Shown: piece after piece, positions 1 to 14,044 of the stretch
Position numbering within the stretch: position 1 is the stretch's first letter
How the letters are laid out: each line of letters starts with the position of its first letter
NCBI GenBank assembly: GCA_033026295.1
Contig: CM065185.1
Location: 5,766,001 to 5,830,000 of the forward strand
From: Channa striata
Lineage: Eukaryota > Chordata > Actinopteri > Anabantiformes > Channidae
Direction of reading: 5' to 3'
DNA length: 64,000 nt
Position numbers and translations under genes: made by a program
Notes under the pieces: generated by a model
Seen by the model: only the letters and a program-made list of their open reading frames with translations
What the model was told of the DNA's origin: nothing
Database searches by the model: none

Positions 1-504
1 TGCTTATTGCCAAGGTTGGTAACAAGGACAGGGCTAAGGAACCCCTGCGCAGCTTGAGATTGACGGGTGGATTGACTTTTATTCTCCCTTTTCCTGTTTG
101 TTCTGTATATAGGTTTACTTGTGGAACAATGGCTGAACTGTTGGGATCATGTGGCAAGTGGCACATGCAGCTGTAACCAATGCTCTGTAATACTTCGGCC
201 TACATCGGCCTCTCTGGAAGCATCTCCTCACACACAGAATGCAGCTCAACGAGATTAGCAGCTCTGTTGGCAACTTTCTGACAAGGAGCCAGTTTTGGTG
301 CAGTGGTGTCCATCGTTTGACCCTGTTTTCTCATACTGCTGTGTCTGTGTGTGTGTATTATGTGCATGAGAGTTAAGACCACCCCCAGCAGGTTTCTCAG
401 TGCACACAGTTTGTTGAAGTATGTGTCCGTGTGTGCGCTGACTTCAGTGTTACTTGACTGATTTTACTACTTCCTCACTGGGCTGAGTGATTCACATGGT
501 TTGT

Positions 505-790
505 CAGGATGTCTCTCACACAAACACACACACCCATACTTGTGAGGACACTCATTGACATAACACAATCCCTAGTCGTTTACCCTAACTCTAACCCTCA
601 CAACTGAATGCCCAACCCTTACCCTAGCTCCAACCAAAGCCTAATTCTAACCCTGACCCTAAAACTCAGTCTAGACCGTCAAAAAGCCTTGTGAAGGTGT
701 GTGGACCAGCTAAAATGTCCTCACAACACCGGTACTGAAGCAAAATGTGTCCATATGAGGCTATAAAGACCTGCACACACACAGATACAC
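505..790. repeat. Interspersed repeat with degenerate telomere-like (CCCTAA) runs and inverted tgtgaggaca
   Basis: Many ccctaa/taaccc variants lie at 580-665 between exact inverted decamers tgtgaggaca (541-550) and tgtcctcaca (716-725), with CA runs on both flanks. It fits a dispersed fish repeat rather than a true interstitial telomere, since the hexamers are degenerate and limited to one block. Confidence 0.55.
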
Positions 791-1865
791 AGGGAGAATA
801 TGATCAAAGAACACTCATTCTATTCTTTAAAACATTTTATATCTAAAACAGTTTTTATTTTCTTATTAATATTTGTATTAATCAGTTTTGTGTTGTATTA
901 AACAAATATCCAAACAATTGCATGTTCTTATTGAGACAATTTGATGTTGTAATGTTATATATTTAGTAAATTTCTACCTAAATAAAATAATTTATAAAAA
1001 AAAACAAACAGATTACCTTCAATTAAATTGGTAAGGTTTTCATACATTCTTTTCTGATTTACATTAAGTTTGAGTTAGTTTCCATTTGTTCATATGGAAA
1101 TATAAACAACTTTAGAGGAAAACAATGGTCAGTCAGCTAGTCAGTTAGGTTCGATAAATATGCAATAATTTGGTTACAGCTTTTACAATGTGAATATTTC
1201 CATGTTTATTTCTGTATTTTTTTCATACTAACATGAATATTTTTTGATTGTTCAGTCATCTGCTTGGTCTCGAATTTGCAAATTTGCCATTATTTATTGT
1301 TATACAGTCTATTAACAAAACGATTATTAGATCAATTGAGAAAATAATTGACAGACTGATAGTTAATAATATAATCATTATCTGCAGCTCTAAACGTGTT
1401 GTCCTGCCATGTTCTTCTGCCCCTATGTTGTTTGTGTTCATTTTAACAAAAGACTCCAAAGTTCTTAAATGTTAAATATTAATCCAAACAGGCTTATGAA
1501 AACCTTCTTAAATGCCCAAATAAAACTGGCAACTTTGCATCAGTCAGGAACTTTATGATGAAAGTAAACAAGATTATGAATTCATCGAGACATCTGATCT
1601 CAACTGTCTGGTTCGGCCATAAGGGATCCTGCGTAGGACAACTGTAAGATTTAGAAGAGGGTCTTGACTGGTTATTTTCCAAATGACTTGAGGAGATAGT
1701 TTACAGATCCACTTTCTTATTGCGTATTGCACCGACTACAAACACACTAACAAGAGGTCAACAACTTCCATTTTTCTTTTCTTTTCACAAACTATTCATG
1801 AGTTTTCAGCATGTATCTAAAGACATCCTGTAGCTCCTAAAGGCATGCCCACGTTGGTGTTTGTG

Positions 1866-1890
1866 GTGTGTGTGTGTGTGTGTGTGTGTG
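1866..1890. repeat. (TG)n microsatellite
   Basis: Uninterrupted TG dinucleotides, about 25 bp. Confidence 0.95.
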
Positions 1891-4800
1891 CGCACTCTGC
1901 ACTCTCTGTGTTGGTTAGTCACAAGCCTACATTGGCTGGTTCACTTGAATTCCACCCTACCCAGGAGCAGATGTACTGAGAAGAGTGTTGGTGTTGGTGG
2001 TGACACTACTGATATACAGTCACACCCATCTGCTGGTTTGGCAGCGGAATTACTCACTTTCATGAAATACTAAGCGTTACTGGATCCCATATTGACTACA
2101 GCAGGACCATTTTCCAACATGGTGTTTTATTTCCTTGTCTGCTCTCCATAATTTTGAAGCTATAGGGACAAAATGTTACAGCACAAACAGGAAAAGACAT
2201 CGTTGCTGGCATCTGATAGTAAAGTGAGTTAGTGCTCTGCTATTAATCAGGTTAACCTCAGATGTACACTTTCACCAAACCATATAGGAAGTGTTGTCAT
2301 GACTACTATCTCAGCTAGGTATGAAAAATGGTGACCTCACTTCCCCTCTTTTCCGTAAATGTTGCGAAAGTTTGTGATTTTGATTCATCGCTACAAGACA
2401 GTGAGTCTTCACCTTTGCTCTCCGTTTGCCGTTTTATCTCTAGGACTGACTGTTCACAGAGTGAGCTGAGGAGACTGAAAGAGTCTCCACCCAAACAAGT
2501 AAACTCCACGGTGGGAGGCACACTGCAATTTATCACAACTCTCTACTCACTACTTCACAGCTTAGCACACAGAGGTCCCATGTTAGTATTTTTTTTTATT
2601 TAATAATTGGAGTAAGGTAAGCTATTTGGTTACAGGGTAGTAATTTTTCCAATCATAAAGACTAATAAGTTAATTATCTAATAATTTCAGCCCTGGAAAC
2701 AGCTTTCACAAAGCAATGAAACGTAGTTTTAATTGTCATTTGTTCACTGGCTTTAGAGGGAAAAATGTTTTATTAGAGGAAAAACTCCTGACAGCCTCTG
2801 GTATGTTATGACCTGCATGTGCCTACCAAGCGCTGGGGGCCTGTGATGGCATGTCATGAGCTATCAAAATGCAACTCTAAGGAGAACTAGCATTTATAAC
2901 AGTTTTTCTACAGAGTTGATCTTTGGTGATAGAAACAACTAATTATGGTGACCATCTTCTTTATTTGGGCGGTTCTGGTTTTGGGTTGAAGTGTTTGACT
3001 AAAGAGCAACAGAGAATTTTGCAGAAGCATAAAACCTTATGTCTTATTCAGTAAATTGCGGCTCTTGTAAACGATTTTGTCCTGGTTGTTCAGGAGGCCT
3101 CGGTTTGATGTCGGTGCACGGCTGTTGGCATCCTCCACTCCGATTGCACAGGTAGCAGATAAGATATGTGTGTTTTGAGTGTAAACTATGTCCAAGGTTG
3201 AAGTTCCTCTTAGACACTGATCTGTGCTTAGATTTGCAACTGTCCCTCAACTGCCAAGGTTAGTTAATGAGCTGAGATGCTGACTGCTTGTCCGTACACT
3301 GACAAGAACTTTGTGTCTTAACATTAACAGGTGGTCACAAGTGTTTCCGGCTGATTCGTTGGGAAATTAACCTGAGAGTCAGACTGGGCTTTCAGTTTGT
3401 TATTTTTGTAAGGATCTGTGAGCATTCAGAGGTCTGGAACCAGCCACAACAAAAGAGTGAAAGTAAACAGGATAAGGAAATGTAAAAATAAATAATTATG
3501 ATGTGTGTTATAGCAGTGTCTGTGACTGAGTCTCGCTTGCATTTGTTTCACTCACCAGCATAACGTTTGGAGTTTCCATTCATTACAAATATGACAATGT
3601 CTCTTTTATATGCCTGCAATAATTTCATTATTCACTAGTGTTTTTCATCATACATAAGGTGTTTTCCGGGTTTCAAATTGGAAACTTATTTTGTTGCTGT
3701 TGTTTTGGATTGTAGGTTGGACAAAACCACCTACGTATAGAAACCTCTGTGACCTCTGGAATTCTTTTGTTTTTTAACAGTTTTGTTATGTTTTACTTGA
3801 TAATCTAGTAAAATAACAATGGCAGTGAAAATAATTATTTGTGGCACCCTCATTTTACATGTATATGAATGAATCTCACATGAGATATTGTCCATTCTCT
3901 ATGACTCGGCTTCCTTAAGCATACCCCACTCTCAGTCACAGTTCAGCTCCAAAGGGCTCTGCATGCGCTTTTGTTGGTTACACAGTGGACAGGAGACTAA
4001 TGTGTAAATTACTGAGAAGAACACAGTCAGAAAATGCTATTTATAGGTCAGTGATGACAACACAGAGTCTATCTTTAGACCCATTGTCATCCTTGTCTTT
4101 CCATCCTCCACCTACTGTTCTACTTGAGAGCTGGGAGGTGGCACAGAACATGCTAACTAAATGGTTTGGATTTCAAAGAATGGAATTTTCTCCACTGAAT
4201 AATATTGCTTCATCCCAACGGGGATCATTGCAGACTTGTCTAAAACAAAAACACATGTATGAATAATGTCCAGAGTGTGACCATCAGGAAGAAGATTTAA
4301 CTTCTGCTAGTGCTAACGTCAAAGCTGTGGATGATGATTTTTTTGCTTATTAATACCCAGCAGACTGTCTCTCTCATCTCTGTGTGTCCTTTAAAAATAT
4401 TTGGATAATTTGAGGTTGAAGAACAAGTAACACTTCTGCCCTGTGTGATGATCGTATTTTATGAATTAAAGTGAACAGTGGACTGGACAGTAGACATGTT
4501 TTAACTAGATTGGAGTATACCAGAGCAAACTCTTGAGTGTATCTAATCCTGAAATTGCACAATACACACAATGCAATGATCATCCGCAAATCTTCACTGC
4601 CTTGTTGGTCCACGTGGTGGCACCCTCCGCCTGCCTTCTGCCTTACACCTGGTTGCTGGCTGCTGTTGAGTGTTGGTGCTGTAGCACAGGCACACATGAA
4701 ACATGCTGCTTGACTGTGTTTTGAAGCAGCTCAACAACAATGATTTTAAATCTGCTTGAAAGGGAAAAATCTGGTGCTGTGCTCAGATGACATTAACGTT

Positions 4801-7800
4801 AAAGCCAACTTTCCGTATGGTCCATTTGCCCACAAAATGACAGTTTGTCTCTGTGTCTCTCTCTCTCTGTCTCACACTCACACACACAAATACATACACC
4901 ATCTGTCACTTTGGTACTACCAGGTGGTCTAAACATACTGTAAGCTTTTATTAAATTTGTCTAGTACACCTAGTCACTTCTGTTTATTCTCCTGAGAGAG
5001 ACTCTGTGTATGAGTGTGTGTGAATAAGAGGCCCTTTCCTGCAGTGAGTGTGTTTATTACACCTGTGATGTGAGTCAGTTTTCAGTTATTCGTCCTGTTA
5101 CACAGCGCAGATCGTATTACTGCATGGATTGTGGTTGCAGTCTATAATAACCTGCAGGAGCACGATGTTTTTAACACGCAGAGGAAAATCAATGAATTCC
5201 CCCTTCTGCTGCCTACAGGTAGTTCAGTAATAATAAAGACATGAGTACAGAAATCCAGCCAAAAACAAATCAGAATGTAAATATAGTAAAAAAAAAAACA
5301 AATGTCACATCAACATTGAACCTACTGTAAATTGATTTCATAAAGAGTCAAACAAATTATAAATTAGTCCACTTAATTTTATGATATATCTCCGGTATCT
5401 CTGCTTTTCTCCAAGCATACACTTCAGAAAGGAAACCTAAATTCCAGACAGTTTGATTAAACAAATATTGGAACGCTCTTACAGTTTACTAGCATATTAA
5501 AGTTTGTAGATGTCCTTCCTGTGTATTTGAGTTTCAGTCTGTTTTGACTGGCGTAAAAGTTCTTTGATGTGTTTCCACTCACAGGAAGACACACCTTTTA
5601 GGACACAAACTCTCCTCTCTTACAGTATGGTATTTCCTCTGACATACCCAGTATTTCATAAGGCCGTAGCCCAGATATGGGCATATCCTGCCGGAGGGAG
5701 AGCGAGTCCAGCCAGCATAAAGCAGCTTCCTGTCAGGTAGGGAAGAATGGGAGTGGAACTGACATTCTTTGTAATCTAATTTGTTAAGAAGGTCTGAATA
5801 GAGGATGAACACACTGACACTGTGTGGTGTTGTTTTACCCGTGTGTAGTGTACAACTGACTGGAAGAAAGCTAAAGATGCACCAAAAGCATGTGTTTCAA
5901 CTTAAAGACTGTCACTAGAAATGAATTATTCATTGTGCATATATAGTAGAGTAGGTGTGTTTGTGTGGGCAGGAGAAACAAAGGCCAGTGTGTGCGCTTC
6001 CTTGCTGAGGCCTAGTCAGGAATATGGAAAAGAGTTTGGCACCTGTAGCATAAGATGATGCATCCACATGTATCTGTGCTGTGTTTGAGAGAAGGAAGTG
6101 CACCCCCCCTTTTGTTGTTTTGGGCCCAAATCCTTTGTCCAGGGGTCCCCCGTGTTTCTCTGTCTGCACCAGGCAGAAACAGGTGTCCACGAGATGCACA
6201 ATCTCTACTTGTCTCCTCATCCACCGTCTCTGCGCCTTCTCATTTGTTGGCGTCAGGTGCCTTATTCACACTCTAATCCATTCACTTTCAAAGCACTCCA
6301 CGGCTTTGTTTGACTATGATTTAAAGAGTCATTTACTCGCTTTCTGGTGCTCAGTGGAACAAGGCCTCACATTTTCTCCAGGAATGGTTCTTGTACAGTG
6401 GCTCCTTGTGCAGTTACCTCTCTGAGCTGTGACAGGCAATGTTCCCTCCCTGCTTGTAGACAATTATCTTATTGTGTTGGATATATTTTTTTTTCCTCTC
6501 ACCATGTGCAATCACTCACAGAATCTGCCAGTCCGACAAGTCATACTGGCTCCGTTTACAAAATTAGTAAGTCTCTGAACACGCTTACACACACGCTCAC
6601 ATCCATACATGTAGATATAGTGAATCCTTTACCACAGCAGAATTTAGTTTCCTACCCTCATGGGGCCCCATGGGGAACTCTTTTTAGCAGAGACTAACTC
6701 TAGTGCTGTTCCTTGTACAACTGCCTGTGTGCAAATAGACATGTGGACCTATTGACCTACTTGTGCAGAGAAAAAGACTAAAAACATGAAGCGAGAGGAA
6801 GTGAAGGGAGACGGACGGAGGGAAAATGAGGAGGAGGCAAACATGATTTTCGAAGGGATTTGGGGTGGGCTGCAGAGGAAATGTCCTCAGACTGACCCAC
6901 GGCGTGAGCCTCTTCCTCCACCCGACACGTCTTTGAAACTGAACGGTGGTGGGAGGGAGGAGCAACCATTCATGTGGCTCCTGATTAATAGTAGCTCTGA
7001 CCCCTTTGTATTTTTGTGTGTGTTTGTGCGGGGGGGTTGTAAGTCTGTCTGTCTGCGTGTAAGTTGATGTGTCTGTCTGACAGTCTGTCTACCTCTGTTC
7101 TTGATGTTTTTTAACTGTAGTTTAAGCTTTCATGCTCTTAAGCTTTCGCTGTCTTAAATTCTTGTAACCATACTGACCCCACTTGATTTATTTGGCTTTT
7201 GATTTGCAGTCTTTCAGAAAAAGACCAGAAGATCAGAAACTTCCTAAAGTATGCATGACAGGATTTTCTTTTCTATTTTTCTTCTTTCTGTGGAACCCTT
7301 CAGATTTTTTAAAAAACAAAACCAAAAGTACTTTTGACAGCACCACTGGTATTTCCTGGGCTAAGTGCAACATTAGGATATGATTTTTAATTATATATAT
7401 TTTTTGACATTTTATGCAGTGAATAAACATTTTTCTTCATTCCAGGTCACTTGAACCCCAAGTCCCCTGAATTGCCATAACTTTGCACAAAGGTCTGAAG
7501 TAACAAGGGTCAATGTGCATTGTGCAACATCGGCAGTCAAAATATAGCGATTATAAACAGCTGGGGCAACAAACTTTTAAAATTTAGTTTTTTTTTATTT
7601 GACCGGACATTGTGGAATGAATAAAAATGTCACCAGTGGTGTGGAAGTAGAGGCAATTCATTGCTGGTGTATCTGTATGGTGATTATTAAAAATGTGAAT
7701 AATTTGAAAAATGACTGAATTTATGCCCAAAGAGAGAAAGTCAAATATATTTAAACTCAGTGCTCAAACTAGACTCTATGCATGCTCTCTACATTTTCCA

Positions 7801-10663
7801 GGACATTCCTGCTGATGTATTCTTCCAAAGTGCAATAGAAAATGAGCTGCAACTTAAAGTAATTTTGATTACATGTAAATATGGTAACAACTGTGTATAT
7901 GTAAATATAATGAAGTCATGGGAAATGTAGGATCCTGTTATATTATTATCTTTTTTGCTTTTTTTTTTTTTAAATTTGACTTACTAGGAGCTAAAAGTCA
8001 GTCACTCAGCTTAGTAGGATTGTACATTGATAAGTGGATATGAATTCTATTAAAAAAACCACGCTACATGTGTGGTTCTCCACAAAGGAATCGCACAATG
8101 AGTGTTTGAAAGTTGTAACAATAAGTGGAAGGTTTAATTTCAATTTGGATCACTTTATTTATAGACCAAAGATACTCCTGAGTCTACCTCTGAATGACAA
8201 AGGTTTTGCGCTTTCAGTCCTGTTTGGATCTTTCTGGTCTTTGTCTTTTGTCGTGACATCATCATTCGCTTAGCTCTGCATAACCCAGGCCTTCAATGCA
8301 GCAAAGCGATCATAAAATCGGTCACCTGACCTTAGCATCATAAATACTTTCAGTTTATTGAGAGAATGTAGTTAGGACTTGATAATCACAAAACCTCTTA
8401 GAAGCTTTTACTGTGTCACTGGGGCTTTTTTTCCCTCATGTGGTAGTCAAAGACTTGGGCATCAGCACTATTCACATACTTCTTTAGAAACTTTCCACCA
8501 ACTCGTTCCTGTTTTCCATGTGGCTCGTCTTGTGTTGTCACATGCAGTAATCTGTCTCCTATCCGCATGCTTGTCATTCCTGTTCTCGTTTGTTCAGTAA
8601 TGTCCCTTCTTACTTATACAGATAATGCGGATCATTGGGTTCTGAACTAGACTCCGTCAGTGCTCTAGATAAAGACGCCATGAAACAATGCGTTGTGTCG
8701 TTCCTCACTCCTGAAGTTATCCCCGCACTTCCTGTAGGCTGAAGGAAAGCTAAAGGAGTTGCTTCTTTTCACCACTGTTGAAAGAAGCCAATCCTCACAG
8801 CACAGTCTGGACGTGTCCCATTAGTTATAGACACTGTTATAAATTCCCCCATTAGGTGAACGGTGTTTAAAGTTTCACTTCTGATCCCTTGTGTTTTCTC
8901 TTCTTTGACTCGACTGAACGCACAACAAGTAAGGAGAACTGCTCAGCCTCAAGAAAAAAGCTTATATCCTCACTGTCCCAGCGGAACTCTGACCCTCTGA
9001 GGACAAAGGTCAGGACTTTGTGGACAGATTTGACTGAGCGAGTGACACACTCGAGTGAGCGCCGCTTCTCACATATCCAATGATTTAATGAGGCAGTGGC
9101 AAAATATTGACTGATGTTTCATGCAAGAGGCGATTACAAGTGCTCTGAAATGTGGAATGTGGCTGTGCTCATGCCGTGTCTTCCAAGTTTCATTTTGAGC
9201 GGTTTTGTTTTTGTTTTTTGGTGACATCCACTAACAACAATAGATACAAACCAACATGCAAATTGATATATATATATTCTATAGTATATTTATATATAGG
9301 CAGAAACCCACTCCCACATGCCAGCATTCACCATACACGCTTACTTATGTAGTGACCACATGGTCTCAGTCTGTTTGTCATGCAAACTTCATGAGTTAGC
9401 TCATGTGCAAACCCCCAAAATAATCTGTTTAGTTCATTTCCTGTCTTTCAACTAAAGTAATTGACTAGTCGAATTAGCACTATTATATCGTAATGTGCAA
9501 AAATAATTGTAGTTCTGCTGTTTAGTGTAGAATTGTTTGTCTATTTCCAAGTTAATCAGGGGGGTCCTGTCCTATTCTTTTCTTATCAGTGCATTGGGGG
9601 ATCTTTGCTACTTTACATCTGCATGCATCGGGACATTCTTGTGGAATTTCTGCACTATATAAAAACAAAAGGGATTTTTTTTTTTGTTTTTACGTATCAG
9701 ATAGTGTCTGTTTTCTAACTTTCTTTTTGTTTCCCTCTCCCTTTTTCCCCCCACCCACCAGAGGAAATCAGGCTGGTTGCATTTTTCCACCACTAAACCC
9801 TTTGTCCTTAACTGGTAGCCACTAGTGACTTCAAACACGTGTTTATTGTTCTTTAACTCACTTTAGTATTGCAATGCGAATCAGATTTCTCAAGGGTTAA
9901 AAACGTAGTTTACACATATTTCCATTGAATGGAATGTTTAACTAATTGAGCACAATCAGTGGACAATAAATAATGTGTTGAATCTGTATATATTGTAGCT
10001 AGCTTTAAGTAAAATGCTCGTTTACCTAAGAATTAATGAAGCCAAATGTCAGAAATAGATTCAACACCTTTTAGACACACGTAATCTTTGTCTCACACAT
10101 GCACACCCACGTTTACACATTTACAGTACGTCACCTTCTGACTAATCCCATTTCCTCCTTACTCGAAAAACAAACTCATCTTTATGACCTTTATGTTATT
10201 TTCTAATGAGCTGTGTGACGTCCAAGCTATTATCAGTAATTCCATCCAGACACACACTGTTTAACTGTGTCTGCTTAAGCGGCAGCAGGGAGGAGGGACT
10301 GCATGATGGTCGAGCCTGCTCTGCACCACCACAGACCTGTGGCCCCTCTCTGTTGCACCTTTGCTACAGTCGTAACGTACATGCAGTCAGACCAGCTCAG
10401 GGGTGGAGGCTGGAAAGACTGAACACGTTTGTTTATTGTTCCATATAGGCAGGGCTGTGTCGGGTCAGAGATGGAGGCCCATTGTGTAGAATCTCCCTGC
10501 CTTCGTCATGAATAGTAGCTTTCAGAGGCAAGAGGGACCGTGGCAAAAAAGCAAAGCACTCACAATAGCTTTAAGTTTGTGGCGTTCCTGTAGCTGGCAG
10601 CACATTTTGGGCATGACGCCAAATTGCAACATACACACAGCTGCACAACTTTCTCCAGCTGAA

Positions 10664-10830
10664 CTCTCCCTCTTTCCCTCTTTCCCTCTCTTTCTCTCTC
10701 TCTCCCTCTCTCCCTCTTTCCCTCTCTTTCTCTCTCACTCCCTCTTTCCCTCTCTCCCCCTCTCTCCCTCTTTCCCTCTTTCCCCCTTTCCCTCTCTCCC
10801 TCTCTCTTTCCCTCTCTCTCTCTCTCTCTC
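10664..10830. repeat. Polypyrimidine (CT/CCCTCTTT) tract
   Basis: About 167 bases of almost pure C/T with a single A (10738), built from ctctttccctc-like units. The long frames across it (10508-11062 plus and 10560-11012 minus) are repeat translations, not genes. Confidence 0.95.
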
Positions 10831-10903
10831 ACACTCACACTCACACTCACACTCACACTCACACTCACACTCACACTCACACTCACACACAGACACAGAC
10901 ACA

Positions 10904-10943
<40 letters not shown>
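10831..10943. repeat. Compound microsatellite: (CACACT)n-(ACAGAC)n-(AC)n
   Basis: Directly abuts the pyrimidine tract. About nine tcacac hexamers, then three acagac hexamers, then about 20 AC dinucleotides, consistent with stepwise expansion from variant units. Confidence 0.95.
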
Positions 10944-10947
<4 letters not shown>

Positions 10948-13900
10948 CTTATCTCTCCCTCAGTCTCACTCAGCAAACACACATCTTTTTCTGCAGCTCT
11001 CTGCCCCACCATTCATCCTTCAGTGCATCAATTTCCAGCAAACTCTGCTCAGCTTGCGTTAAGCTTTCTTTTGTGCCGTTTTTTGGACAATAATGCAGTT
11101 TGTTTTCCGAGGGCAGAGCACAGAGACACTGCCTGGCAGCCTCTCTGCCTAGGTCGCCCGTGTCTCATACATGTCTCTCTGTGCGTCTGCAGTGACGTCT
11201 AAAGGACATTATCTGCCATGGCCCTCTGTTTGTTTTAGGCTGCTCCAGGATTGATAATGGCCATTACTGGGGAACCAGAGGCTCATAGGCACCTCAGTGA
11301 AAACTGCAGATACCTCTGCTAATCTGGACAATACCCAGCTGGCACACTGCTTAGTAATACTTAGCTACTTCTTTTGGCTGAAACCGGCTCCATTGTAGCC
11401 AACAACAACAAAGAGTTGCTGGCTATTTTTAGTGCATACTTCAGCTGCTAAAGATATCACTGAGGTCCTGGCTGCCCCGGGAATGTTTGCGTGCTTCTCC
11501 CATAAGTTTGGGATCCTGTGTCTAAATCCAGGTGTCTGAATACTTCAACAGTGTTTCATATAATTAGCTCATTATCTCTGGCCCATCCTGTAGGAGGAAT
11601 GCAAGAAGTTGAGTTGACAATTGCATCAATGGCAGGGAGAAACGTCTTTGTTTCGTCATTGTTTTTGTTATTTACCTCTCGTTTTAGTCTGTCTTTGTGC
11701 GTCTTAAAGTTGCTCATCATCTTTCTTCTTGAGGTCTCTTGCATGACAAAAGTGTAAGCAAGATACTTGTGATGACTGTGTTTTTATATAGATTCTCTTT
11801 AATGATTTTGTCTGACACACCATTTACTGGACTGCTGATATAAACGTTTCCTTAAGTCAAAGCCTGGGATTTACAGAACTTGCATTAATATTTGTTGACG
11901 AACAGAGAGTGGTACATTAAGTGCTTCTTTAACTTGAACTAAATGGGAACTTCCAGTGATAGTTTGTGTAAAGCTGAAGGCGTTAAATGTTCTCTTCAGT
12001 TGTTTCTGTGCTGCCCCCTCCCCTACACCTGCCGCAGGTATCCATTACATCTTCACTTGCCTACACTACACTTACACTGCATTCCCCCTAACATTTAAAG
12101 CAGGCTGTCCCCACATTTAGGATTACACATCTTATCATTTGCATCTCCACAGTAGGCTAACAGCACAGCTGACCCTGCAGTGCGCATTGTCTTACTCAGC
12201 AGGTCAGAAGCGATATTTTAACACCTGACTCACTGTGGGTTGCAGCTTTGGCCATTGTTTTAAGGCTTTCAAAAGTACAATAACCTCAAAGGTGTGTTGT
12301 TTTGTGAATCACAGTGAGTCCCTTCTGCACCATTGCTATGAAAATGTAAATATGGCAACATTTGTCAAGTAATAAGTGTGTGGAATTTGCTGTTGGTGAA
12401 GTAGACCCTAATTTAGTGGTGTCTTATTTTACCACCTGTAATCTGTGTTAGTGTTGGTTGTCCATTTTGTTATCACTGTTATGTGGCATTATGTCAGGCT
12501 CCGCTTCAGTCTTGTAGCAGCCACTGTTTGTGCAGTCAGCTGTGTTCACACAATCCTGTTCTAAATATCATCATGTTTGAGGACACTGATTAGCTTTCTT
12601 GGCTTGCTATCTCATGAATGGGTTTATCTTATCTAACCTGACATGCAGCTTTTTTGTAACTTAGTGCTTTTCACTTCATAATAGAGTAGGCTGAGTTGTA
12701 ATTCCTGCAGAAAACTTGTCAGCCATCTAGTCTGAGCTTGAAACAAGGAATCATTCATAGTTTATTTGGACTGGAATGAGCCTTGTGTAATTGCACATGA
12801 ATTCAGGATTTAGAAATCCTGCAGAAATTAGTCCAGTCTAGTCTTTTGTCTAGACATCGTGTGACTGTGTCACACTATGCTGGATAGTTTTATATCCTGT
12901 CAAGCCACAGAACTTACAGGAGTGAGTAGTTTGCCAGATTCTGATAACTGTGCATGTGTTACAACTTTTTGAGGGAAACAGAAATGATGATGTTATTTTT
13001 AGCACCATTTTAAATCTGAGCAACTTTTGAACTTCTGCACAGTCCTGTTGCTTTTCCCGGAAACTCATACAGAAATAATGGATGCCCCCTCAGCCTATCA
13101 CAGTCAAGCGATCCAGCGATAGCAGCCTTGAGAGCACTGAGTTTCCCAGTATTCCCTTTGTACTGCACACTTTGTGTGTCCCAATGTACTGGGTGAAGTC
13201 CTGCCAGCTTCACTTATCTCAGCGGTCATACCTGCAGCGCTATGTCTCAAAGTCCCCCAAAGCACATGGGATATAGTTTTATGCCTTTTCAGCTGTCTGG
13301 TTTTTACTGTGGGCTGCCCTAATTTGCATGTGCATACAATGTTTTTACTGTAAATTATTATAAATGTTTTTCTGGTTGTTTGAGTAATCAAAGCTTTAAT
13401 AACTAGTGCGTTGACTAAAAGTTTGATAACGTTTTGCAAAAATGATGGATATTTCTTCAAGTGTATTGCAAGTAACTTCTCCTAATGGCCCTCAGCTTAT
13501 TATGGTATAGTAAATGAAAGAGTCATGATTTTTGCAGTATTAATTGCATGACATTAACTGCCAGTGTAACCTAACAGCAACTCCTTTCTTTTTTCTGGTG
13601 GGAAAGTGCTGATATCATTCTGGTGGTTCCCAATGTGTCCAAACCCACACCATCTCCTCCCTGCCCCAGCCATGGGCTCTCACAGATGTGGAAATTCAGC
13701 AGCCAGAGTCCCTCCTTCTGGCTCATAAACATAGTCCAACTTTACTCAGCTGGAGGACTGATGACGGAGAGTTATTTTTTAGTTTGTTGAGGACAGAACA
13801 GAAACAGAATATTAGAGCAGGAGAGAACTGCACGGAGGCACAGATGTGATCTTATCAACATCAAACTAAGGTCATGTTTTTGGTAAAGCAGGACAAATAT

Positions 13901-14024
13901 TCCATTCAGCTGGAAATAAGTTGATTTTCAGTATAGAGTTTAAGAATACGGAGAAACTCATGCTTGCAGAGAGAAAAAGAGAGAATGTGTGCAAGGAGAG
14001 TGTGTTTGTGAGAGAGATTCCAGA

Positions 14025-14044
14025 GTGTGTGTGTGTGTGTGCGT
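14025..14044. repeat. (GT)n microsatellite
   Basis: Short GT run in the presumed gng12 intron. Confidence 0.85.

Noticed and set aside
580..665. Interstitial telomere or chromosome-fusion scar
   Set aside because: The CCCTAA units are few and degenerate and sit inside a dispersed repeat with inverted flanks.
10508..11062. 184-codon plus and 150-codon minus frames across the CT/CA tract
   Set aside because: They only translate the microsatellite and polypyrimidine repeat (Ser/Leu/Pro, His/Thr or Val/Cys runs).
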